This document shows positions 28,232 to 35,402 of a DNA stretch of 50,245 nt, one piece after another. The notes under the pieces were generated by a model that was not told the origin of the DNA, did not search any database, and was given only the letters and a program-made list of their open reading frames with translations. The number at the start of each line of letters is the position of its first letter. Position 1 is the stretch's first letter. The DNA lies in NCBI GenBank assembly GCA_947072565.1, contig CAMTIM010000056.1, positions 1-50,245 of the forward strand, given 5' to 3'. Source of the stretch: an uncultured Peptostreptococcaceae bacterium. GTDB taxonomy: Bacteria > Bacillota > Clostridia > Peptostreptococcales > Peptostreptococcaceae. A program made the translations under genes and the position numbers.

Positions 28232-28264
28232 TTTACAAAAAATTCCTAAATAGTTATAATTTAG
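28232..28264 (+). promoter_or_regulatory. Sigma-A promoter with inverted-repeat operator, copy 2
   Basis: TTTACA (28232-28237), 17-base spacer, TATAAT (28255-28260), overlapped by CTAAAT...ATTTAG (28246-28264). The spacer and flanks are nearly identical to 27087-27119. A degenerate third copy of the core, TAGTTATAATTT, is at 28328-28339. Confidence 0.78.
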
Positions 28265-28352
28265 ACAGGAATAATTTACAATTTATTACTGGGCTTTACG
28301 GGGGGATGTAAACGCATAAGTTTTAAGTAGTTATAATTTTATAAATAAAAAA

Positions 28353-28382
28353 AATAGTCCATAGATATCTATGGGCTATTTT
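28353..28382 (+). terminator. Leader hairpin, probable attenuator of the selenoprotein operon
   Basis: AATAGTCCATAG and CTATGGGCTATT form a 12-bp stem (one G-T pair) with an ATAT loop and UUUU after it, inside the leader between promoter and first gene. An upstream stem-loop, GCTTTAC and GTAAACGC around GGGGGGAT (28293-28315), may be part of a switch. Confidence 0.6.
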
Positions 28383-28405
28383 AACGAAATCAATGGAGGA
28401 GTAAG

Positions 28406-28663
28406 ATGGGTAAAACATTAGTTGAGTTTATAAATACTTGACCAACTTGCGATGAGCATGGAGTGCTTGTTAAAAAAATTGCACAGCAGTATATTGATAA
28501 AGTTGAAGTTAAGCTGTATCAAGCAGGAAAAGATTTTTCATACGTAAAAAAATACGGAATGATAACAAAGGGAACTTTGATAATAAATCAAAAGAAAAAA
28601 TACGATAGATTATCAAAAGAAATAATAGAAAAAGCTATATTAGAAGCTATAAAGGTGGTTTAA
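28406..28663 (+). CDS. saoT: Thioredoxin-like selenoprotein SaoT (UGA = Sec12)
   Basis: An 85-residue thioredoxin-fold protein read through TGA 28439-28441. The start has GGAGGAG 4-5 bases upstream. Sec12 gives T-U-P-T-C, a UxxC redox centre where thioredoxins have CxxC, followed by a beta-alpha-beta pattern ending in KYGMITKGTLIINQK. A candidate SECIS hairpin has its loop 17 bases after the TGA. It could reduce the Sec or Cys residues of the partner proteins, or pass a soft metal between them. The stop overlaps the next start region (TAAATG). The name is recalled from the Sao proposal; the fold assignment is moderate because the protein is short. Confidence 0.8.
28451..28471 (+). promoter_or_regulatory. 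Candidate SECIS element of saoT
   Basis: GATGAGCA and TGCTTGTT form an 8-bp stem (three G-T pairs) around the loop TGGAG (28459-28463). The loop begins 18 bases after the UGA, within the bacterial SECIS range, and has G in its first two positions. Confidence 0.6.
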
Positions 28664-29740
28664 ATGCATATATTAAATTTCATAAAAGATATCTTAATAA
28701 CATCTGTAAGCATATTAAATGGTGCATCTGGGTGGCTAGTCATAAGTTTTGTAATAGCAGGACTTCTTCATAATTTAATAACACCACAAAAATTTCAAAA
28801 GGCACTAGGAAACACAAAACTAACATCACTATTTAAAAGTACAGTATCAGGAATGTTACTTCCAATATGTAGCTGTGGAGTTATACCAATCGGTATAAGT
28901 ATGTATTATTCTGGAGCATACTTAGGTCCAGTATTAGCATTTATGACATCAACTCCTATTATAAATCCGATAGCAGTAGTACTTAGTTTTGGACTTTTAG
29001 GTCCACAAATCACAATTATTTATGTAATAGCAGGGTTTGTTGTTCCTATGATAGTTGGTATTTTAGGAAATATATTTGGAAAAAATGAACTTTGTGTTGC
29101 AATGGACGATGATGAAAGTTTAATAGAGCTAGAAGAAGAAAAAAGAAGCTTAACTCAAAATATATTAGATGGTCTTAAATGGTCATTTTCAGAGTTAGCC
29201 CTTACAATAAGTAAATACGTAATAATAGGTATGCTTGTGGCAGGATTTATAACTACTGCATTTCCAACTAGTATTATACAAAAATACTTAGGAAATCCTG
29301 GAGTACTGTCATTAGGTAGTATAGCAATACTTGCGTGTGTTATGTATGTTTGTGCAGTAGGTCATATTCCATTTATTGCAGCTTTAGTTGCAAGTGGAGC
29401 ATCACCAGGGGTTGCTATAACATTTTTAATTGCAGGAGCTGCTACGAACTTACCAGAGCTTATTAGTATGTATAACGTTATAGGAAAGAGAGCTGTAATA
29501 ATTTATTCTACAACTCTTACAAGTTGTGCCTTGATAATAGGATATATTACCAATAAGTTGTTAGACGGAAGTTCTATGAGTATGGACATACAAACTTCTA
29601 AAGCTTCAATAGATATAGCGAATAAAATTATGCTTAATATACCAGATAGCATGAAATACTTATGTTCTTTTATAATATTTGTATTTTTTATAAAAGCTAT
29701 TTTACCAAGCGTAAGAAAGGTTGTTAAGAATGAAGCGTAA
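28664..29740 (+). CDS. saoE: ArsP-like permease SaoE
   Basis: A 358-residue membrane protein of the UPF0718/ArsP permease family, with two halves of about four or five helices. The signature CSCGVIPIGISMYYSGAYLG is in the first half, with cysteines in or near the membrane, and GHIPFIAALVASGASPGVA in the second. ArsP proteins export trivalent organoarsenicals through a cysteine route, so an organometal(loid) or its product is a fair guess. It starts directly after the saoT stop. The linker between halves (about residues 143-168) is acidic. The efflux direction is inferred from the family. Confidence 0.83.
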   Translation: MHILNFIKDILITSVSILNGASGWLVISFVIAGLLHNLITPQKFQKALGNTKLTSLFKSTVSGMLLPICSCGVIPIGISMYYSGAYLGPVLAFMTSTPIINPIAVVLSFGLLGPQITIIYVIAGFVVPMIVGILGNIFGKNELCVAMDDDESLIELEEEKRSLTQNILDGLKWSFSELALTISKYVIIGMLVAGFITTAFPTSIIQKYLGNPGVLSLGSIAILACVMYVCAVGHIPFIAALVASGASPGVAITFLIAGAATNLPELISMYNVIGKRAVIIYSTTLTSCALIIGYITNKLLDGSSMSMDIQTSKASIDIANKIMLNIPDSMKYLCSFIIFVFFIKAILPSVRKVVKNEA

Positions 29741-30194
29741 AAAACTATTTATAATTATTGGAATTTTAATATTTATAGTTGGAATAAGCGTTTATTCTAA
29801 AGATAAAGACACTCATAAAAATAATCTTCCGAAAGTAGATGAAGATAGCTTAAAATATTTCCAAGAAAATTGTGAGTATGAAGAAATAATAACATATGCA
29901 CAGCATGATATGAACAATGACAAAGAAGATGACTTAATAGTTATTTATAAAAAAGATGAAAAACACAATCAAATGGTTGCTGTTGTAAAAAATAAAGATA
30001 AAAAATATTTAACTAAACCCATATTAGCACCTAAAGAGGATGCGGTTATAACTTTTAGAGATATAGATAAAAAAGATGAAATGGAAGTTATGATATCAGG
30101 TTCTAAAAATGGAAATCTAGGATATGCAATATATAGATTGCAAGATGATAAGTTTATTGATTTATTTGGAGAAGATATGGAAGCTTGCTGTTAA
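29730..30194 (+). CDS. saoC: Membrane-anchored Cys-Cys-COOH protein SaoC
   Basis: A 154-residue protein, started at ATG 29730 (AAGAAAGG 9 bases upstream), overlapping the end of saoE by 11 bases. Residues 5-24 form an N-terminal membrane anchor, so the body should be outside the membrane. It contains DMNNDKEDDLIVIY, similar to FG-GAP/VCBS calcium loops, and a related second repeat DIDKKDEMEVMIS. It ends exactly in Ala-Cys-Cys followed by TAA. A terminal Cys pair is a good flexible soft-metal ligand, like the tails of mercuric reductases. Function otherwise unknown. Confidence 0.75.
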   Translation: MKRKKLFIIIGILIFIVGISVYSKDKDTHKNNLPKVDEDSLKYFQENCEYEEIITYAQHDMNNDKEDDLIVIYKKDEKHNQMVAVVKNKDKKYLTKPILAPKEDAVITFRDIDKKDEMEVMISGSKNGNLGYAIYRLQDDKFIDLFGEDMEACC

Positions 30195-30231
30195 GAAGCT
30201 AAATATAAAAAACATAGGGGAGGATTTTCTA

Positions 30232-31344
30232 GTGAAATTATCAAAAAAAGTACAATCACTATTATTAGTCAGCGTAATAGGAGGATCACTTATGAGTGGA
30301 TGCAGCAATTCTAAAGACACTAAGGCAGATAGTGCTAAGAATAGTGGAGATTACACTATAAAATTAGGATATTACAATTGTGATCATATGACTGCGGCTC
30401 CAGTTGCAGTAGAAGCTGGTATATACAAAGATTTAGGATTAAAAGTAGAAACAGTTGGAAACGGTAAAGTACCAGAAGCTATGGCAGCAGGACAAATGGA
30501 TGCTGGATATATAGGAACTAAGGGACTAGTTGGAGCTATTCCAAAAGGTTCACCTATAGTAGTTGCAGCAAACAACCATAAAGGTGGTTCAGAATACTTA
30601 GTAGCATCAAATGATATCAAAGACCCAAAAGACTTAATAGGTAAAAAAATTGCAGCAGACCCAGATGGAGATTTATTATGGACTACTGATTACGGCCCAC
30701 AAACAGGATTACCAGTTGATTCATCAAAATATGAATGTGTAAACATAGATTCAAGTAAAGATGCATACTTAGCAATGAAGACTGGACAAATAAAAGCATT
30801 CTCGACTTGTGACCCATGGGGATCAGTTGCTGAATTTGAAAAAACAGGTAAAATAATAGCTACTACTAAATACAAAGAAGAATCAACAGGAAAAGAATAC
30901 AATTGTTGTTCATTTGCTCTAAACACTAACTTCATAAAAGAAAAACCAGAGTTAGCAGAAAAATTAGTTTTAGCTCATACAAAAGCAATAGAATACATAT
31001 ACACAAATCCAGTAAAATCTGCAAAAATATTTGCAAAAGCATATAGTGTAGATGAAGAAGTAGCATTAATGACTATATACAAAAAGACTGTTGGAGAAGG
31101 AAGAACTCTTACTTGGAAAATAACTGGAGACGAATATAAAAACAACTTAGCTTTATACAAAGAACACAAAGCATTAGAAGAAATACCAACTTATGAACAA
31201 GTTGTAAATGATAAATTATTAAAATCTTGTGGTGCTGATGATTTTGATAAATTTATAAAAGAAAAAGTAAACCCTGTTTTCCCTGAAAAAATGAACTATG
31301 ACGATTGGAAAGCAAAGGCTATGGAGATAGATGGAAAAAACTAA
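30232..31344 (+). CDS. Lipoprotein solute-binding protein, NrtA/SsuA-like
   Basis: A 370-residue ABC-transporter binding lipoprotein. GTG 30232 is chosen, 7 bases after AGGGGAGGA, since it yields a signal peptide with lipobox LMSGC (Cys24); a longer in-frame ATG at 30124 would bury the signal. The fold follows NrtA/SsuA/TauA binding proteins (KLGYYNC, AAGQMDAGYIG, AFSTCDPWG). Unusually for this family it has several cysteines: Cys50 in YYNCDH at the ligand-facing start, others in KYEC, STCDPWG, EYNCCS and KSCG. These could bind a thiophilic metal compound. It is followed by a second, Sec-containing binding-like protein; one of the two may be what I recall as SaoB. Confidence 0.85.
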   Translation: MKLSKKVQSLLLVSVIGGSLMSGCSNSKDTKADSAKNSGDYTIKLGYYNCDHMTAAPVAVEAGIYKDLGLKVETVGNGKVPEAMAAGQMDAGYIGTKGLVGAIPKGSPIVVAANNHKGGSEYLVASNDIKDPKDLIGKKIAADPDGDLLWTTDYGPQTGLPVDSSKYECVNIDSSKDAYLAMKTGQIKAFSTCDPWGSVAEFEKTGKIIATTKYKEESTGKEYNCCSFALNTNFIKEKPELAEKLVLAHTKAIEYIYTNPVKSAKIFAKAYSVDEEVALMTIYKKTVGEGRTLTWKITGDEYKNNLALYKEHKALEEIPTYEQVVNDKLLKSCGADDFDKFIKEKVNPVFPEKMNYDDWKAKAMEIDGKN

Positions 31345-32125
31345 AAATTTATTATTAGGAATACTTATTTTATTTATAAGTTTAGGAATATTATTTTTCA
31401 ATCCTAACAATGAAAAAATAGAAGGTAATATAAGGATAGGGGTATCAGATGATACCTCTGCATTTGTAATAAATTATATGAAAAATAAAAACTATTTTGA
31501 AGATGTAAAAATTGATAGTTTAATAGAAAGCTATTCAATAGCTGATTGCTGAGCTAGTACTACTCAATGGGCTCTGAGTTCAGAGGAAGTTGATATGGCT
31601 ATTATTTGTAAAGAGGCAGCAAAAGAATTTATAAAAGCTGATAATAATTTTGAAATAGTAAATACGTTAGTTAAAAATTCAGATATATTTTTAGCTAAAA
31701 AAGATGATATAAAAAAAATCGGAATTAGTCAAAATAGAAATTATCAAAATGATTTAGTTAAAGAATATTACAAAAATTCAAAATCTGTTTCATTTATAAA
31801 TAGTTCTCTGCCATATGCACTAGAAAGTAATAAAGTAGATGCAATAGTAATTGATGCTATAAAGGCATTAAATATACAAGGGAAAAAGCAATCTACATCA
31901 GTAAACAAAGACTATGATACATATGTCTTAGTAGTAAGCAAAGCATTCAAAAATAGCGATTCATATAGAGTATTTAAAAATGTATACAATAAAAGTGTGC
32001 TAGATTTAAAAGATAAAAACAACTTTAAAAAGCAACTACAAAGCTATACAGATAAAAATATATCAAAGGAAGATATGGGGGAATTTGAAAAGTGGAAGTT
32101 AAAGTTTCTACCAATAGAAAATTAA
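31331..32125 (+). CDS. Second binding-protein-like selenoprotein (UGA = Sec74)
   Basis: A 264-residue protein read through TGA 31550-31552, overlapping the preceding gene by 14 bases. Residues 7-24 are a membrane anchor or uncleaved signal. The remainder has the alternating beta-alpha pattern of a periplasmic binding protein, with EVDMAII and KVDAIVI elements that match the DAGYIG-type strands of NrtA-like proteins. Sec74 follows a cysteine (ADC-U-AST), giving a Cys-Sec pair. A SECIS-like hairpin begins 19 bases after the TGA. It probably binds the substrate together with or instead of the upstream lipoprotein. This may be the SaoB of the Sao proposal; I am not certain. Confidence 0.75.
31565..31592 (+). 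promoter_or_regulatory. Candidate SECIS element of the Sec74 gene
   Basis: CTCTG and CAGAG (31572-31576, 31581-31585) form a perfect stem around AGTT. A 3x3 internal loop and an outer CAAT/GTTG stem extend it. The loop begins 25 bases after the UGA, with G at position 2. Confidence 0.6.
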
Positions 32126-32901
32126 TAAACAAAAACAATAAAACCAGATTAAAGCCCTTAGATTTCGTATATAGATTAATATTGATTTTAGTAATATTTG
32201 CTATATGGCAACTAAGTGCAACAAATATAGGCAGTTCTCTTTTACTCCCTATGCCAATAGATGTAATAAAAGGATTTATAACTTGCATAACTGACCCGGA
32301 AATAGTTAAAAACGTACTTATAACATTACAAAGAGTATTAAAAGGTTTTGGATATGCAATGCTATTTGGACTTCCGATAGGATTATGTATGGGCTTTTCA
32401 AATACTTTTGAAAAGTTATTTTCTCCAGTAGTAGACTCAGCAAGACAAGTACCTATAATGGCTTGGGTACCACTTACAATAGTATGGTTTGGTATAGGTG
32501 ATGGACCGACTATATTTTTAATAGCATTTGCTGGGGTATTTCCTATAATACTTAATACTATTCAAGGAGTTAGGTCTATATCAAAGGATTATTATAATGC
32601 AGCAAGAAGTATGGGAGCATCATCATTTTCTATATTTATAAATGTAATGTTACCAGCAGCACTTCCAGATATACTAACAGGTGCAAGACTTGCAATAAGT
32701 ACAGGATGGATGTCTGTAATTTGAGCCGAGTTTATAGCAACGAGTGCCGGTCTTGGTTACTCAATGGTTCAAGCTCAAACAATGATGAAAACAGAATTGT
32801 TAATAGGGCTTATGATATTTGCAGCATTAATAGGATTTATTATAGACAGAATACTAAAATTTATAAACCAAAGCCTTTGCAAATGGAGGTTTAATGACTA
32901 A
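32092..32901 (+). CDS. saoP: ABC permease selenoprotein SaoP (UGA = Sec211)
   Basis: A 269-residue SsuC/NrtB-type permease read through TGA 32722-32724. GTG 32092 is the likely start, with GGGGG 10 bases upstream and a 34-base overlap with the previous gene. The EAA loop is clear (AARSMGASSFSIFINVMLPAALPDILTGARLAIS). Directly after it Sec211 replaces the small residue usually found before AEF in GW-x3-V-x-AEF, putting selenium in a membrane helix next to the transport path. Without readthrough, the last membrane segment and C-terminus would be missing. The stop overlaps the ATPase start (TAATG). A SECIS-like hairpin begins 17 bases after the TGA. Confidence 0.82.
32742..32762 (+). promoter_or_regulatory. 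Candidate SECIS element of saoP
   Basis: GAGTGCC pairs with GG-T-TACTC, leaving one bulged U in the 3' arm, around the loop GGTCTT (32749-32754). The loop closely resembles the GGUCU apical loop of the E. coli fdhF SECIS. It begins 25 bases after the UGA. Confidence 0.65.
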
Positions 32902-33656
32902 TGAACTTAAAAATAGAAAACATAAATAAAACCTTTATGAATGACAAAGTAGAATTAAAGGTTTTAGAAAATATAAATTTAGAAGTACAAGAAGGCGAAT
33001 TTGTATGCTTATTAGGTCCATCAGGATGTGGTAAAAGTACAATTCTTAGCATAATAGGCGGGTTTTTAAAGTGCGAAGAAGGACAAGTTTTATTAAATAA
33101 TAAGGTTGTAACTAAGCCTGGTATAGATAGAGCATTTGTATTTCAAAATTATGCGTTATTTCCCTGGAAAACTGTGAAAGAAAATGTAGTATTTCCAATG
33201 AAACAACAAAAAATATGCAAAGAAGAAAGAGAAAAGAAACTAGAAGAACTATTAAATATATCGGATTTAAAAGGAAAAGAAAAGTTATTTCCACATCAAC
33301 TATCGGGTGGAATGAAGCAAAGAGTAGCAGTTATAAGAGCATTAGCTTGTAATCCACAAGTTCTTTTAATGGATGAACCTTTAGGAGCGGTTGATTTTCA
33401 AATGAGACAAAATTTACAAGAAGAGTTAGAAGACATTTGGATGAAAAAGAAAATAACTGCAATAATGGTAACTCATGATGTGGATGAAGCAGTTTATATG
33501 AGTGATAGAGTAATAGTTATGTCTAGGGACAAAGGTAAAATATTAAAAGACTTAAAGATAGATTTAAGCAGACCTAGAAATAGAAAAGCAAAGGATTATG
33601 AAGACTACAAAGAAGAACTTACAAATATATTATCAAAATGTTATATAAATGCATAA
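32901..33656 (+). CDS. saoA: ABC transporter ATPase SaoA
   Basis: A 251-residue ATP-binding subunit of the SsuB/NrtD/TauB type. Walker A is GPSGCGKST (about 41-49), the Q-loop VFQNYALFPW, the signature LSGGMKQRVA, Walker B LLMDEPLGAVD and the switch His in MVTHDVDEA. It powers the permease encoded just upstream; the start codon overlaps that gene's stop. With the binding proteins and permease it forms a complete importer. No selenocysteine is present. Confidence 0.92.
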   Translation: MNLKIENINKTFMNDKVELKVLENINLEVQEGEFVCLLGPSGCGKSTILSIIGGFLKCEEGQVLLNNKVVTKPGIDRAFVFQNYALFPWKTVKENVVFPMKQQKICKEEREKKLEELLNISDLKGKEKLFPHQLSGGMKQRVAVIRALACNPQVLLMDEPLGAVDFQMRQNLQEELEDIWMKKKITAIMVTHDVDEAVYMSDRVIVMSRDKGKILKDLKIDLSRPRNRKAKDYEDYKEELTNILSKCYINA

Positions 33657-33665
33657 GGGGCAAAT

Positions 33666-34295
33666 ATGGAAAATACTAATAAATATAGAAGATTAGAAAA
33701 TGAGCAAAAGAAAATTAGAGTAGAAATTATGAATATGATTATTGAGAAAAATTCTGTGGTTAGTTTAAATGAAATTTCAAACAATCTATTAAACACATTG
33801 GAATTAGAAGAAAGTTATATAAAACAAACATTAGACTACTTTGAAAAAAATAACATTATGGTAGTCGATGAAGATAATTATGTAAATTTTATTTATCCAG
33901 TATCAGCACACGAAACAATGCATAAAGTTACACTACAAGATGGTAGAAAATTAAATGCAATGTGTGCAATAGACGCATTGGGGGTAGGACTTACTTTTAA
34001 TCAAGATATATCTATTAATTCTTTATGTAATATTACTTCCAAGGAAATAAATATAAAGCTTAAAGATAATAAGCTACATTCTATAAATAATGATGATTTA
34101 AGAATACTTCATATTAATTTAGATAAACATGAAAACTGGGCTGCAAGTTGCTGAAATATCATGAACTTCTTCTGGACGAAGAATGAATTTGATGTATGGG
34201 CATTAGAAAATGGATTTGAAAATAATGAAGATATTTATTGTTTAGATATTGATGAAGCTATGAAAGCATCACATGAAATATTCTCACAATATTAA
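33666..34295 (+). CDS. saoL: MerB-like organometal lyase selenoprotein SaoL (UGA = Sec163)
   Basis: A 209-residue protein read through TGA 34152-34154. An N-terminal winged-helix-like region (about 15-75) precedes the MerB core. AMCAIDAL (Cys100, Asp103) lines up with AWCALDTL of plasmid R831b MerB, where Cys96 and Asp99 are catalytic; Cys121 falls near MerB Cys117. ASC-U-NIMNFF lines up with FCCHVHFF so that Sec163, anchored on the Phe-Phe pair, takes the place of catalytic Cys159. MerB splits carbon-mercury bonds by protonolysis, giving Hg2+ and a hydrocarbon. A selenolate binds mercury more tightly than a thiolate, so organomercury cleavage is a strong guess; no assay exists. Last gene of the operon. 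Confidence 0.85.
34167..34183 (+). promoter_or_regulatory. Candidate SECIS element of saoL
   Basis: TTCTTC and GAAGAA form a perfect 6-bp stem around the loop TGGAC (34173-34177), beginning 19 bases after the UGA. The loop differs by one base from that of saoT (TGGAG). Confidence 0.65.
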
Positions 34296-34324
34296 AAGAA
34301 TTAAAATATAATGATGTTACAAAT

Positions 34325-34354
34325 GAGAGGGAAAGATTAAGTTCTTTCCCTCTT
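34325..34354 (+). terminator. Terminator of the selenoprotein operon
   Basis: GAGAGGGAAAG and CTTTCCCTCTT form an 11-bp stem with an 8-base loop; the T-rich tail is short. Confidence 0.7.
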
Positions 34355-34408
34355 ATTTGTGTTTGATAAAACAATAAGCTACTTATTGTAGTTAAAAACT
34401 TTATATAT

Positions 34409-34437
34409 TTGACTAAAGGAAAAATATACTGTATACT
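34409..34437 (+). promoter_or_regulatory. Sigma-A promoter of the TetR/MFS operon
   Basis: TTGACT (34409-34414), 17-base spacer, TATACT (34432-34437). Confidence 0.75.
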
Positions 34438-34441
34438 TACC

Positions 34442-34479
34442 AAGTACCTATGAGTACTAAATAGTACTAAACGGTACTT
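34442..34479. promoter_or_regulatory. Four-fold GTAC operator, probable TetR site
   Basis: AAGTACC, 4 bases, AGTACT, 4 bases, AGTACT, 4 bases, GGTACTT. The array is symmetric about 34460.5, with GTAC cores exactly 10 bases apart. It covers the expected transcription start of the TetR-family gene. Confidence 0.75.
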
Positions 34480-34511
34480 ATAAGTTTTATGAAGTTATTT
34501 TGGAGGTTATT

Positions 34512-35402
34512 ATGGATATAAAGCAAGAATTAATAATGAATGTAGCACAAAAATGTTTTAACAGTTATGGCATCAAATATACTTCGATTGACGATATAGT
34601 AAAAGAATGCAAGATATCAAAATCAACGTTTTATAAATGTTTTTCAACTAAAGAAAACTTAGTAGGGGAAATGTTAAACTATTCAAGTAATAAATTCTTA
34701 AATCAATCTACACTAATAGATGAAGACAATCAAAAAACACCTAAAGAAAAATTAAAAGAAAAAATAAATATTATATTAGATTATTTAGAATCAAATAGGT
34801 ATTTCAATTTACATATTTTAGGATCATTCTCAGAAATAAATGGAAAGCCAGTAGAAGAGATAAAAAGTACCATTAAATCTAGATTAGTAAAAGTATATTA
34901 CGATAGCTTAATTGAAGTATATGGAAAAGAAATTAAGCCATTTATATGGGAACTTATATTTGTAATTGATAGTGTAATTCATGAGTTTGATTTAATTAAG
35001 CGTTTAAACAAAAAATATATGGATGAAGATTATATATTTGAGATTACTTTAAGACAGATAGAATTAAATATAGAAAACTTAAAACACAACAACTGCATGA
35101 TAACAGAAAATATTTTATACACATTTGAAGAAGATAACGAATCAAAAATAGAAAATGATTTACATGAGAGTTTTTTAGAAACAATCAAAGATATAAAAAC
35201 TAAAATACAAAATGATAATTTAAATAAAAAACTTAATGAAGCTATTTTAGAAGTAGAGAAAGAGTACAATTTAAAAAATTATAATTCATTAATGATGGAT
35301 GCAATGATAGCATACTTAGAAAAAGAACAAGCATTAAAGATAGAAATAGACAAATTAAAAAGCATAAAGCTTCAATTAGGAGATGACCGCATTGATAGAT
35401 AA
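34512..35402 (+). CDS. TetR-family regulator
   Basis: A 296-residue regulator started at the ATG 5 bases after GGAGG. Residues 1-50 form the TetR HTH (YTSIDDIVKECKISKSTFYKCF). The ligand domain is longer than usual (TetR proteins are commonly about 200 residues) because the last 90 residues form a charged, coiled-coil-like tail. The gene overlaps the start of a drug-efflux MFS gene, so it very likely controls it and, through the four-fold GTAC site at its own promoter, itself. The inducer is unknown. Confidence 0.88.
   Translation: MDIKQELIMNVAQKCFNSYGIKYTSIDDIVKECKISKSTFYKCFSTKENLVGEMLNYSSNKFLNQSTLIDEDNQKTPKEKLKEKINIILDYLESNRYFNLHILGSFSEINGKPVEEIKSTIKSRLVKVYYDSLIEVYGKEIKPFIWELIFVIDSVIHEFDLIKRLNKKYMDEDYIFEITLRQIELNIENLKHNNCMITENILYTFEEDNESKIENDLHESFLETIKDIKTKIQNDNLNKKLNEAILEVEKEYNLKNYNSLMMDAMIAYLEKEQALKIEIDKLKSIKLQLGDDRIDR

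Noticed and set aside
32706-32894. Separate small gene around the saoP TGA.
   Set aside because: It is out of frame with the conserved AEF-GLGY region of the permease, lacks a ribosome site, and is explained by the TGA readthrough.
28406-34295. Four split genes as frameshift or nonsense pseudogenes, or sequencing errors.
   Set aside because: All four breaks are TGA, never TAA or TAG or a frameshift. The downstream halves keep family motifs, gene junctions stay tightly overlapped, and SECIS-like hairpins follow each TGA.
28406-34295. TGA read as tryptophan (altered genetic code).
   Set aside because: TGG is used for Trp throughout, TGA works as a normal stop elsewhere (for example the ArsR gene at 49645-49647), and three of the TGA sites sit in cysteine-type motifs.
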